Positions 21,801 through 32,690 of a stretch of 64,000 nucleotides of DNA are shown here, piece after piece. The stretch's first letter is position 1, and every line of letters begins with the position of its first letter. Source of the stretch: Rhynchopus sp. YZ270_cl-10 (taxonomy: Eukaryota; Euglenozoa; Diplonemea; Diplonemida; Diplonemidae). The notes under the pieces were generated by a model. The model was given only the letters and a program-made list of their open reading frames with translations, searched no databases and was not told the origin of the DNA. Location of the stretch: the NCBI GenBank assembly GCA_964035575.1, contig OZ037913.1, positions 558,001 through 622,000 of the forward strand. Direction: 5' to 3'. The translations under genes and the position numbers were made by a program.

Positions 21801-24800
21801 AGGGACGATCATGAACAGGAGAAGAACGACATCAAACTTGGCCCAGAGGTGGCAGGTGAACAGCTCGTCTCGAAATGGCAGAGCGAGTCCGAAACCGGGG
21901 AGTCCGGGTACTACTCCCCGCTGGGCCAGCAGTACCCTGGGTCGGGCTTTGTGATTGACTTTGATTGGAACAGCGAGGCGTCGTATACGCTAGCAATTGA
22001 GAACTTTCATTATAAGAATGTTAATGCACAGCAGGACGGGTACGATGGGTGGGTCAACTTGGGCACGCGCGCACTGTTCTTTGCGACGACTTTCTACAAC
22101 CCTGCCACGGATCAGTACATTGCCGGCAACATCCTCTTTGAGCTGCCCCCCTTCGGTGGCGTCTTCGTGAAGGCACGCTGGCAGAGCCTACGCCTCATCC
22201 GCAACTACGACGGCTACCTGGACTACTTCACCATCACCGTGGAGGTGCTCCTCGGCATCATCGTTGTGCTCATGTTTGTCAGAAAGATCTTCGAGTTTAT
22301 GTACCTCCTCAAAGGCCACTTCAAAGGGTTCACAATACGCAAGTTGTTCCCATTCATATGGGGTGCGGTGCAAAAGGTGGCCACCGGTTCAAACGTGTTA
22401 GATGTAGTAACCATAGGCATGTTTTTGGCTGTGTTCACCTGGCGTCTGATGATCAGAAGGGAAGCGTTGGACCTGCAGGAGGAGTTCGAGGAGCATGCGA
22501 CAAATGGTGTGCTCGAGACATCGTTTTTCTTCCCCTTCGAGAGGATCAGCAGCCACTATGCCACCCGTTTGAGTACAATGGGTGTTGTGCTCATGTTGGT
22601 GTACATGAAGATTCTGGTGATCGTGAGGCTGCACAGAAACGTTGGGCCAATCTCGATCGCTATCGTGCAGACGCTCTTCAACATGCGCATTTTCTACTTC
22701 GCCATTATCCTGCTGTTGTTGCTTCTGTCACTCTCGTTTGCAGCGTATTTTGCGTTCGGTGAGTTTGCGGGCGAGTTTAGTTCGCTGTTCATTTCGGTAT
22801 GTCCTCACACCCCAGTACGCAGTTCGCATCGTGCCACCATTTCTCTTCGGGTGACCGAACGCGAAATAAAGGATGGCTGAGGGCCATCTTTTGCTACCTT
22901 CTCTTTGTCCACCCACCCCACCACCACTTCACAGCTGCTCTCTCTGTTCCGTATCATCTTCGGAGAGTACTGGGAGTTTGAGAAGGTTCGGAGGTATGTT
23001 TGGTTTTTTTTTTTATACACCATTTTCAATTTGTTTTGTGTGTTTTTTTTTTATATCACATGTGAAAATGACTTTTTGCTGGGATCCTTCACAAACGGGG
23101 CGTGAAATAAAGTGAGCTTTTTTTCACGCTTGCTCTTAGTAATTTCGCTGGAGGCGTGAAAAAAAGTTTCACTGGCGTGAAAAAAAGTTTCACTGTTTTC
23201 TGTCAGTCACAAAACCACACACTCCACCCTACAAATCATGCCAAGGACCAAGAAGAAGGAGGCTATGGAGGATCTGTATGAGACCGAGCTTCTGGCAGGG
23301 TTGAAGTCAAGCACTGCATACAAAACGGAGTGGAATAAGTTTTTACAACACAATAAAATCACGGGGCGGAAGCAGCCAAGAGAAGAACATGTGGTCTCTT
23401 ACTTGACACACCTGCGCGAAGAACGCAGCTACAAAGCCAGCTCATTATGGTCGTGCTACTCTAAGCTCAACTTTATGTTCAAGACGGAGTTCGACTTTTC
23501 ACTAAAGGAGTACCACCGCATCGGGCTGTTGCTGAAGACCTGGGGAAGTGACGAATCGACGAAGAAGAGCAAGACGTTTTCGAAGGGAGAAGTGGAGATG
23601 TTTCTCAAGATGAGCGAGTTGAGCGACTGCTACTGGTGTGTCCGCAAGGCTTACGTCGCGGTGTGTTTTCTGTCGGGAATGAGATGCACAGAAGCACTGA
23701 TGCTTGAGATGACAAATTATCAGGAATCACCAGTGGGATACCTCTTCACGTACCAGCACTGTGCTAAGGTGAAAAAGGCCGACATGGAGCGTGGGAGGTT
23801 TGTGGTACCAAGAGACAGCATCTACTTTTGTGTGGTGGAGGAGTACCTGAACCGGCGCTCACCAGTTTCACAGGAGGGTCGCTTCTTCATCACTGGAACT
23901 AAGACGACAGCTGACAGAACTACTACTGGGACCTTTCGTGTGCAACCTCTTGGCATCAACAAAATGTACGGCATACCTGCAGAAGTCGCGAGGGTGCTTG
24001 CGCTGGACGGTTCGTACACTGGGCACAGCTTCCGCAGGTCTTCTGCGACTCAAGCCGCTGAGGCAGGAGCATCTATTGTACAGATGCAACGCCACTATGG
24101 GTGGGTCAGTCAGGCAATGCCACAAAGGTACACCGAAGTCACACAGGCCGGTCAAGTTGCGATGTCACAGCTGTTGACACAGAACAACAGTCCCCCAACT
24201 CAGACGCCACAAGAAGTCAAGATTAACATCAATGTGCAACAGAACAAACCATGATCATGAGTGCAAAAAAAAAAACCCCCCTTCTGTGATGCTCTATACA
24301 CCTGCCCCCCCCCTACAGGCGAGATGAGTGGTGACATCTTGTAATTAGTACCAGTCATAGGAGGCATATATCAAAAAAAGTAACCCCTTCCCTGCTTTTG
24401 ATTGATGTTCACATGTTCCCCTACTCTCATTCACACTCTCACTTACAGGTACCCACATTTTGTTCATAAAATCACTCTATTTTACGTCTCGTTTGTGAAG
24501 GATCCCAGCAAAAATATCATTTTCACTTGTAAAACAAAACTACGTATTAGTTTGAAATAAAGTGCGTTTTTTCACTTCCACGTATTTTGTCTCACTCGTG
24601 CTCTATTATTGCCCTCGCCTGCGGCTCGGGCAATAAACTCTCACTCGTGAGCCAAAATTACGTGGGCGTGAAAAAAAGTGCACTTTATTTCACGCTAATA
24701 ATTAGTTATTTTTTTTTTGGGCAGTACATGCAGGGCGTTCGCTATCGCCATCGTTTTTTCCTGATCGTGGCGAAATGCCAAAAAACCCGAAATTTTTGCT

Positions 24801-27800
24801 TTTTTACTAGTGCTTAAAATAGGTCAAAAAAAATTTTCCCGCCGGAGAGAAGCTAGTTCGTGGGGGTGAATCCCCGGTACTGAGTGGTCGAAAAAAAATT
24901 GCGATTTGCGCGTGATCCCTTCCCCAGCACTAAAACCAGCAAAACGATGGAGAATTTCATCAATCCCCCCCTCACTGAGGGTCTCTTTGTGCTGTTTAAT
25001 CAAACAGATGTACAAGAGAGAGGCATCTGTCATATGAGACTTCATCCTTAGTTTGATTATTTTCAATCAACTAAAACGTCTCTCTGCCGTTGAAGGTAGA
25101 GTTGACACGAGTAGTGACACCTTCTATAACAGGGGGTACGGGACACCTTCAGCAGACTGCAGGATTGAGGAGCGAGCGGGAGTGCTGGGGAAACTTACTT
25201 TCACGGCAGGCGGGTTTGCGGATGATTTTGAGTACAGTGGACACCCCCTCTGCGACCCCCCCTCCGGGGGGGTCGACAGGTTGGGGGGGAGAAATCTCTC
25301 TCTCATTTTTTTTTTCCCCCCTTTTTTTTTTTATTTATTTATTTATTTATACAGGGTTTCGCCCCGGTGGGGCGAAGCCCTGGGGCGAAATAAAATGTCA
25401 TTTTTTCAGGAAAAGATTTTTTTAACGAAAAAAAATATTTTTCGCCCCGGGGCGAACGCCCTGAGTACATGGCTTCATAAATATATTGAATATCGTCAAT
25501 ATATTGATTTGGTGATGAATATTATTGATTGAATATTGAAAGTGTCAATAATATTGACTGAAAACTGTCAATATTTCAATAATATTGAAATATTGATCAT
25601 ATTATTGAATATTGACGTTGCAGTGCCTGCTTTTTCCTTGACGGGAGGCCATAGCTGAGAATAAGACTTGGGGACCCGGGACCCGGTTATTCTCAGTGGG
25701 ACTGGGCACAATATGTCGAAAACGCTGTGAAAACGCCTGAAAGCGGGTCAGGGACCCGGGCGCGGGAGGGTGGGGCATGGATGGAGGGGTATTCCCAGTC
25801 CCTAGGACTGGGACTGTACCCAGTGCCCAGTACCCGTCCTAGTTCTAGTCCTGGGACAGTACCCGGGACCCGGCTTATTCTCAGCTCCCTTCCAGCCACA
25901 GAGTGGAGAGGCAAAGGGTCAAACTTTTCTGTTGAAGCCATGTGCGCAACATTTCAAAGATTGTGCCATAAATCGCACATTATCACAGCCAAACTATATC
26001 ATGGATAGGGTAGAGCTGTGGGCTACCGCTCGTAATTCCTAAACACTTGTGTTTAGGTTTTTAAGGTTGCTGCCCTCCCAGTACCCACCCTCCTGGTGCA
26101 CCCACCCGAAAATGTACCAAAGTGTAAGATTTTTTCGGCGTTGGAAAGATTGGGCCTCAAAAATGCGAATCACCAAATCAGATCTGTGAGAGATTTGTTT
26201 TTAATTCCTATTTTCGTGTCGCGAGTTTACGTGGGAAATGCTTTAGAAACGTGCGTTCCTTAAGTACCCTATGGGCAAAACGGGCGTTTTTCACCAAAAA
26301 CCGGGATTTTCGCCTTTTTGGGTGGTTTTTTGGGCCCATACCCGGCTATATGGACTGGGAAACGCGATTCTGGGGTGCTAGAACCAGGTCTAGGCCGCAC
26401 AGGGGTACTTCTGTGGGCAAAAACAACCCACAAAACCATGCACTGCGTTGTGTTCTGTGACCATTCAGGTGTTTTAGCTAGTGTACGAGGCGTTGCGATC
26501 GATTTGGTTTCGTTCTCGCTCATCAACCACACGAGCTAGCAAAAAATATTTAGGATTCGCAAAACCAAATTTTGTCCGCGCCGCAGGCGCACAGTGCGCT
26601 ACTTTTTTATGAGAGTTGCGAACATACATTTGAAAAATCCATCCATCCACATGTCTTTTTTTATGAGAGGATCAGTGAGTAAATAGTTCCGCTTATGGGC
26701 CCAGGAGGCTTCCCCTGGTCAGGGGTGGGGTTTGCTGCTTGGAGAGGAGGTTGTTCTGGGTACAGAACGAGAAAAAAAGAGTAGTTGAAACGTGCTCAAA
26801 ACGCAGTCGAGCTCATGCAAAGGGTAGGAGGTGGGTGTTCCGTACCGTAAGAGAACGGAGGCGGTTCACAACCGCTCGACGAATCACGCGACCTCTTTAT
26901 TCCCCAGCCTTTTTAACAGCCAAAAAAACTCTATGTTTTTGCACGTGTTACCGTGGGACTCTAAGGGCAATCATGGCTCAGTTCGTAAACGCGCACGTGC
27001 CATTCAATGCCATCGCGGGGGAGCGACTTGCCTTGTGGCATCAGATGGCTCCATAGTGGGGGGATCTACGCGGACAGTGAGAGGGGGTGGGGAACAGCAT
27101 TCTCTACCTGGCTTCTGAAGAAGGGTGTGTTCCTTTTTGTCATAGAGTTGGTATCACACAAGTCGCCATATTTTTTGCATTTTTTGGTCCGAAGTTCAAT
27201 TACCAGTCCTGGAAATTGGGGCAAATTTTTTTGTGCCTCAACTCGGGCATGTTTTTATGTGTGGTGCACGAGTTGTGTGAGGTTGGAAGATGCAGAACCA
27301 GCTTCCAAGGGGCGCAAGACCATTGTGTGAAGGAAAGTGTCAATATATTGATCAATATATTGATCAATATTTGCAAATATTGAATGGGAAATTTACACGG
27401 TAAAAGTGTCAATATATTGAAAATTTCCTACGTGATATTCATGGCTTCATAAATATATTCAATATTTTTTTTCACGTTTTTTTCAATATCAATATATTGA
27501 TCAATATCACGTAGGAAATTTTCAATATATTGACACTTTTACCGTGTAAATTTCCCATTCAATATTTGCAAATATTGATCAATATATTGATCAATATATT
27601 GACACTTTCCTTCACACAATGGTCTTGCGCCCCTTGGAAACTGGTTCTGCATCTTCCAACCTCACACAACTCGTGCACCACACATAAAAACATGCCCGAG
27701 TTGAGGCACAAAAAAATTTGCCCCAATTTCCAGGACTGGTAATTGAACTTCGGACCAAAAAATGCAAAAAATATGGCGACTTGTGTGATACCAACTATGA

Positions 27801-30800
27801 CAAAATTCCACATGACTTCTCGAGTCCGCATTGCACTTCGCGGTAGCCCCAAGGGAAGACACCCTTCTTCAGAAGCCAGGTAGAGAATGCCGCCCCCCAC
27901 CCTACCCCCTCTACACTGTCCGCGTAGATCCCCCCACTATGGAGCCATCTGATGCCACAAGGCAAGTCGCTCCCCCGCGATGGCATTGAATGGCACGTGC
28001 GCGTTTACGAACTGAGCCATGATTGCCCTTAGAGTCCCACGGGTAACACGTGCAAAATCATAGAGTTTTTTTGGCTGTTAAAAAGGCTGGGGAATAAAGA
28101 GGTCGCGTGATTCGTCGAGCGGTTGTGAACCGCCTCCGTTCTCTTACGGTACGGAACACCCACATTTGCATGAGCTCGATTGCGTTTTGAGCACGTTTCA
28201 ACTACTCTTTTTTCTCGTTCTGTACCCAGAAGAACCTCCTCTCCAAGCAGCAAACCCCACCCCTGACCAGGGGAAGCCTCCTGGGCCCATAAGCGGAACT
28301 ATTTACTCACTGATCCTCTCATAAAAAAAGACATGTGGATGGATGGATTTTTCAAATGTATGTTCGCAACTCTCATAAAAAAGTAGCGCACTGTGCGCCT
28401 GCGGCGCGGACAAAATTTGGTTTTGCGAATCCTAAATATTTTTTGCTAGCTCGTGTGGTTGATGAGCGAGAACGAAACCAAATCGATCACAACGCCTCGT
28501 ACACTAGCTAAAACACCTGAATGGTCACAGAACACAACGCAGTGCATGGTTTTGTGGGTTGTTTTTGCCCACAGAAGTACCCCTGTGCGGCCTAGACCTG
28601 GTTCTAGCACCCCAGAATCGCGTTTCCCAGTCCATAGGGGCCCAAAAAACCACCCAAAAAGGCGAAAATCCCTGTTTTTGGTGAAAAACGCCTGTTTTGC
28701 CCATAGGGTACTTACTGGGGGGGGGGCGAATAAGAGATGTGGCATCTCTTATTAGGCGAACGGACGAGCCAGAAATAAAAAAAATTTTTTGGGGGGAAAA
28801 AAGCAAAAAGACATTTTCGCCGGAGGCAAAAAAAATATTTTGACCACTTTTTTGCCAGACCGGGTAGACAGGGTAAAATTTCAAAAAAAAATTTCAAGAT
28901 AAAACCCTGGCGCATGCAAAAAAAAAAAAAAAAAAATACCCCCAAAATCCAGGGATGTTGCTAAACCGCGTAGTGGAATTCCAAAATCCTTGAGAAGTCG
29001 TTTTTTTTACGGGAAATTTTACGTGGGAAAATCCTTTTTTTTCCGGGAAATTTTGAGGAGTCTTTTTTTTTTACGGGAAAATTCTGTAGGGTTGACCCGG
29101 GAGGCTGTACCTTCAAATTTTTTTTTTGCCTGCGGCGCCAGTTTTCATTTTTTGCTCCGCAAAAAAGGGTTCGTTGAGTGACTCTGTGGTGTAAATAGCT
29201 ATATTTTTACACCGTGCCCTATATTTTTTTTCGCCTGCGGCGCCATTTTATATTATTTTTTTTTGCTCCGCAAAAAAAAAAATACAGTTCCGTATGTTCC
29301 CGATGGTACTTGTCTTCTGAAGGAAAAGTACAAAGTGAACGTGGGGGCAGTTTGCGTAGTTGCAAACTTTGCTGCATGTTGTGACCCCACCATTTGACGG
29401 ACAGAGCACGTAGAACCCAATAAGGAGTGAGAATGAAGGATATGGCCAAAGAAAAAGTAGCGTACCGTGCGCCTGCGGCGCAAGCTTGCATTACACCCTT
29501 CTTATGATATAGTTTGGCTGTGAAAAAAGTGCAATTTTAAGCGCAATTTTTGAATGTCACCTCATGAAATGAAGGAGGAAATAGAAACAAAGCATTTTGA
29601 ACACACTCGCGGTTCTAGGGACGAACCGCGCTGCAGAGCCACTCCTCACCAAAACAGGTCGAGGTGTGTGCGTTTCACCACAACTTCTCCCATGGGTTTT
29701 ATCGTGTGATGAGTCTTAAGTTTCTATTTATGTGGCGTGACTTCGCCAGAATGCGGTTTTCTCGAAGTTTTCTTGGAAAATGGGGACACTCTCGCACGGG
29801 TTTTGGAGGTTGCACCGGTCGTGCACTCCCGTCTTTGGTTGCTGTTGAACAAGGATTCTCTCTCCTGACTACATCCACGCAAAGAGACGCCACCGCCTTT
29901 CTCATAGTACTATTGAGAAGCTGATGGTTCTTCATGAACAGGCACCCGAGTTTAACAACGAAAAGATGGGGAATATTCCTGAACACGCTGTTGCCTTGTT
30001 TCTCAGCACAAGCGTCACAGGTTCAAGAGAAAACGGAGGTGTTCCTGCTGATGGCGGAGGAGTTGGAAGACTTCGCTCCCCCCGTATTTGCTTTCGGAAT
30101 TGAGCTGAGGACCTTTTTCGCGCAAAACTGGTAATTTCGGAAGTCGGTCAACGACCTGTCAGCGACGTGTCGCGACCTGTCGGCGACCTGTCAATATCAG
30201 GGGGTGTGTGTATAGAGTCCCTGTGTCAGCGACCCGTCAATACGGACCCCTCCCGGAGCACCAAAAACGAAAGAAATTGGACGTGGGGTCTCAAAATTTT
30301 CGGGGAAAACGGCATATTTAGCGATAAGTGTGTTCGAAACGTATCATGTGGGCAAAAAAAATCATGATTTTCACCTCCAGGGTCGAAAAATGTCCCTGAT
30401 TCCTGTGTAAAAAAACCCGTAAAAAACCCCGAATTCCAAGCCCGAAAAGTGCGATTTTCGTAACTGTTTAGCGTCAGGTCTGGCAAAATCTCAACCTGAT
30501 CTCTTATTCGGCCCTGATCTCTTATTCACCCCTGATCTCTTATTCGCCCCCCCCCCCAGTAAGGAACGCACGTTTCTAAAGCATTTCCCACGTAAACTCG
30601 CGACACGAAAATAGGAATTAAAAACAAATCTCTCACAGATCTGATTTGGTGATCCGCATTTTTGAGGCCCAATCTTTCCAACGCCGAAAAAATCTTACAC
30701 TTTGGTGCATTTTCGGGTGGGTGCACCAGGAGGGTACTGGGAGGGCAGCAACCTTTAAAACCTAAACACAAGTTAGGGGGGCCTATACCGGTAATTTTGG

Positions 30801-32690
30801 CTCCTTTTGATTTTAAATTGAAATTTCTAAGTCTTTTTTGACCTACGACCCCGGCAATGCATTTTTTGGGACTCTGTGGACTCAAATGAGCAAAAATTTA
30901 AACAAAATGCTGCCCGTTCACGCATTTAAACGCACATTTTGTTGAAAATTGTCATTTTACACTGGATTTGCCTTTGCCATTTTCAGTTTTTTTGCAGATT
31001 TTTTTCAAAAAAAAAATTGAAAAAAAAAGGCTCAAAAGTGCCTGAAACCCGGCGGAAAGTGATTTTTGGTGAGGTATATAGGGTAGTTTCACCTATTTTT
31101 GGGTTTTTTTGCCGAAAGGCGCCAAATTTTCCGCGCCAAATGAAGGAATAGCCGGTGCATAGGCCCCCCTACACAAGTGTTTAGGAATTACGAGCGGTAG
31201 CCCACAGCTCTACCCTATCCATGCTATAGTGTATAATGTGCGATTTATGGCACAATCTTTGAAATGTTGCGCACATGGCTTCAACAGAAAAGTTTGACCC
31301 TTTGCCTCTCCACTCTGTGGCTGGAGGGGAGCTGAGATTAAGCCGGGTCCCGGGTACTGTCCCAGGACTAGAACTAGGACGGGTACTGGGCACTGGGTAC
31401 AGTCCCAGTCCTAGGGACTGGGAATACCCCTCCATCCATGCCCCACCCTCCCGCGCCCGGGTCCCTGACCCGCTTTCAGGCGTTTTCACAGCGTTTTCGA
31501 CATATTGTGCCCAGTCCCACTGAGAATAACCGGGTCCCGGGTCCCCAAGTCTTATTCTCAGCTATGGCCTCCCGTCAAGGAAAAAGCAGGCACTGCAACG
31601 TCAATATTCAATAATATGATCAATATTTCAATATTATTGAAATATTGACAGTTTTCAGTCAATATTATTGACACTTTCAATATTCAATCAATAATATTCA
31701 TCACCAAATCAATATATTGACGATATTCAATATATTTATGAAGCCATGGATATTGATCAATATATTGATATTGAAAAAAACGTGAAAAAAAATATTGAAT
31801 ATATTTATGAAGCCATGGCAGTAAAACAATTTCTACTCCGCCAATCGAGTAATAATATGGTGGACTCAGCGGCAGAATTTTTCTGAACTCGCGTAATTTT
31901 TTTGAAAACGATGTTAATTCTTTTTGGGTTATCACGACACGCTATCACAGAGAGCAACCCCTCTACGGTCCGCTGTTGCTGCTGATGCTTCTGCTGTTTG
32001 GATCGTTGCTGCTTATTAACGTATTGACTGCCATCATTTTCGATATCTACCGAGACAAGAACCAGCAGTCTGAGGGGAGCTGGGAGACGGATCTGGTTGA
32101 CATGCAGATTAACGATACCCTGCATCTGCTGTATCGACGAGGGGTGCGGCTGCGGAACGAGGAGCATGACCAGAAGAGCAGTTGGTATTCTAGCGCGCTG
32201 GAGAGCGTGCAGGCAGGGGCCGCACTCAACAAATCAGAGGTGGCAGACATCATAGAGTGGAACCGAGCAATGGTGTACTTCAAAGTGTTCAAAGGCTACC
32301 CATCGTTGTTCCCAGACCTGGTCATGCAAGGACACAAGGCGCTGAAGGATTTCATGGAGGAAGAGCGGAGTACTGACCGCATGCTTGAGTTCATCACGGA
32401 AAAGGTGACGAACAACAACGACCGTACCGAACTCATGGAGAAACAGCTGAAAGACATGCAGAAGCTCGTCATGGAGATCCACGAAAGGCTCTTCCCAAAG
32501 GCAAAGCTTGAGCTCGCCTCGCGTCTCGACTCACTCAAGGAGTATGTTTGCATTTTTTTTTTTAAATTCAATTCAACATTTATTTTTCCACAGAGGAGAC
32601 CCAGGACTGACATCGCCGACCCAAGGGGGAAGCGGCGGGAAGAGTGCCTTCGCAGGTCTCGACGGCGAAGACGACGGTTTGGATGTCTAG
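18807..32690 (+). CDS. Polycystin-2-like cation channel with N-terminal ankyrin repeats
   Basis: Exons 18807-22796, 22935-22993, 31951-32541 and 32594-32690 give 1,578 residues. Donors are GTATGT throughout, phases 0, 2 and 2. The N-terminus is polar and disordered. Two clear ankyrin repeats (QPLHLACLSGS and QTPLHIAAQQCH) lie at about 690-750, with less regular ones before. The first membrane helix (SFYPWLLFIGLITYFAA, about 858-875) is followed by a large extracellular polycystin-type domain and then the S2-S6 channel core. Exon 2 encodes the pore helix and filter region (LFRIIFGEYWEFEKV, compare FRIILGDFDF in animal PKD2). Exon 3 encodes S6 (LLLINVLTAIIFDIYRD). The C-terminal tail is a coiled coil. 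The expected role is a Ca2+-permeable cation channel in the cilium, ER or plasma membrane. The 8,957-bp intron falls exactly between filter and S6. The splice is supported by matching phase and restored homology on both sides. Confidence 0.9.
23061..24529 (+). mobile_element. Crypton-type tyrosine-recombinase DNA transposon
   Basis: A single intact recombinase gene lies between inverted repeats of about 55 bases. On the left, GCTGGGATCCTTCACAAACG lies within 23061-23115. On the right, the reverse complement lies within 24475-24529. Motifs such as GCGTGAAATAAAGTG recur inside the left end and again beyond the right inverted repeat to about 24700, so the real right edge may be farther out. Cryptons usually lack long terminal inverted repeats, so the ends deserve attention. 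The orientation matches the host gene. Confidence 0.75.
23238..24254 (+). CDS. Crypton tyrosine recombinase
   Basis: Uninterrupted 338-residue frame starting ATG at 23238. Tyrosine recombinases cut and join DNA through a covalent 3'-phosphotyrosine, and Cryptons use one to excise and integrate. The catalytic residues are all present: Arg149 in GMRCTEAL, His263 and Arg266 in GHSFRRSSAT, His286 in RHYGWVS and Tyr298 in QRYTEVT. The N-terminal half (about 10-110) is the helical core-binding domain, with the Crypton-like stretch TKKSKTFSKGEVEMFL just after it. The C-terminal tail is polar. No second gene (GCR1-like or other DNA-binding domain) is visible. The intact frame suggests recent activity. 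Confidence 0.85.
   Translation: MPRTKKKEAMEDLYETELLAGLKSSTAYKTEWNKFLQHNKITGRKQPREEHVVSYLTHLREERSYKASSLWSCYSKLNFMFKTEFDFSLKEYHRIGLLLKTWGSDESTKKSKTFSKGEVEMFLKMSELSDCYWCVRKAYVAVCFLSGMRCTEALMLEMTNYQESPVGYLFTYQHCAKVKKADMERGRFVVPRDSIYFCVVEEYLNRRSPVSQEGRFFITGTKTTADRTTTGTFRVQPLGINKMYGIPAEVARVLALDGSYTGHSFRRSSATQAAEAGASIVQMQRHYGWVSQAMPQRYTEVTQAGQVAMSQLLTQNNSPPTQTPQEVKININVQQNKP
25352..25463. repeat. 112-bp inverted-repeat element in the large intron
   Basis: Begins CAGGGTTTCGCCCCGG and ends CGGGGCGAACGCCCTG, with more GGGGCGAA motifs inside. It looks like a small non-autonomous DNA element, but no target-site duplication was found, so the family is open. Confidence 0.45.
25468..27439 (+). repeat. Left arm of ~2-kb inverted duplication
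   Basis: Starts CATGGCTTCATAAATATATT. It matches the reverse complement of 27503-31748 almost base for base, apart from small indels (about 60 bases missing near 27142, 12 extra near 26339) and the two elements inserted in the other arm. It contains AATATTGATC-rich AT sequence, a MITE-like GGGACCCGG block (about 25650-25890) and no gene. It preserves the empty sites of both insertions (near 26263 and 26048). Confidence 0.85.
27440..27502. repeat. 63-base spacer of the palindrome
   Basis: Begins CATGGCTTCATAAATATATT and runs into a T-rich and AATATTGATC-type stretch. It is nearly the reverse complement of the segment just outside the right arm (about 31745-31817), so the terminal motif occurs three times in the complex. 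Confidence 0.7.
28715..30559. mobile_element. 1,845-bp non-autonomous DNA transposon, TA target duplication
   Basis: Ends are CTG, a run of G, then CGAATAAGAGAT, and the reverse complement. TA flanks it on both sides (28713-28714 and 30560-30561). The left palindrome arm keeps the empty site with a single TA. Near the right end the motif CCTGATCTCTTATTC is repeated three times in tandem. No transposase frame is visible. A TA duplication fits Tc1/mariner-like transposition, but family assignment is inference. Confidence 0.8.
30774..31171. mobile_element. 398-bp MITE, hAT-like ends
   Basis: Inverted ends TAGGGGGGCCTAT and reverse complement. CACAAGT flanks both sides (30767-30773 and 31172-31178), or 8 bp (ACACAAGT) if the last A is counted as target. 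The left arm shows the empty site, CCTAAACACAAGTGTTTAGG, itself a near palindrome. No coding capacity. Confidence 0.75.

Larger units (their letters stand above)
27503..31748 (-). repeat. Right arm of inverted duplication, with two insertions
   Basis: Reverse-complement copy of 25468-27439. Its extra length is explained by a 1,845-bp element (28715-30559) and a 398-bp element (30774-31171). Removing them leaves about 2.0 kb, the length of the left arm. A further motif ending ATATTTATGAAGCCATGG lies just outside it (to 31817). Confidence 0.85.
22994..31950 (+). other. 8,957-bp intron of the polycystin-like gene, filled with transposons
   Basis: Donor GTATGT at 22994 and acceptor ATCACAG ending at 31950. 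Phase 2 on both sides regenerates an Arg codon. From 5' to 3' it holds a Crypton (about 23061-24529), AT-rich sequence with more inverted motifs related to the Crypton ends (about 24530-24710), unassigned sequence (24711-25351), a 112-bp inverted-repeat element (25352-25463) and a ~6.3-kb inverted duplication (25468-31748). The duplication carries two inserted elements. Other introns in this window are 46-247 bases. Confidence 0.85.

Noticed and set aside
27200-27742. Identical 70-codon frames on opposite strands around 27,470
   Set aside because: They are the same stretch of the inverted repeat read twice. The composition is non-coding and no known domain is present, so I treat them as a by-product of the palindrome.
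25468-31817. The palindrome as a retroelement or a virus-derived element
   Set aside because: No reverse transcriptase, integrase, capsid or polymerase motif is visible in any frame, and there are no long direct terminal repeats. It is AT-rich non-coding DNA with DNA-transposon-type insertions.
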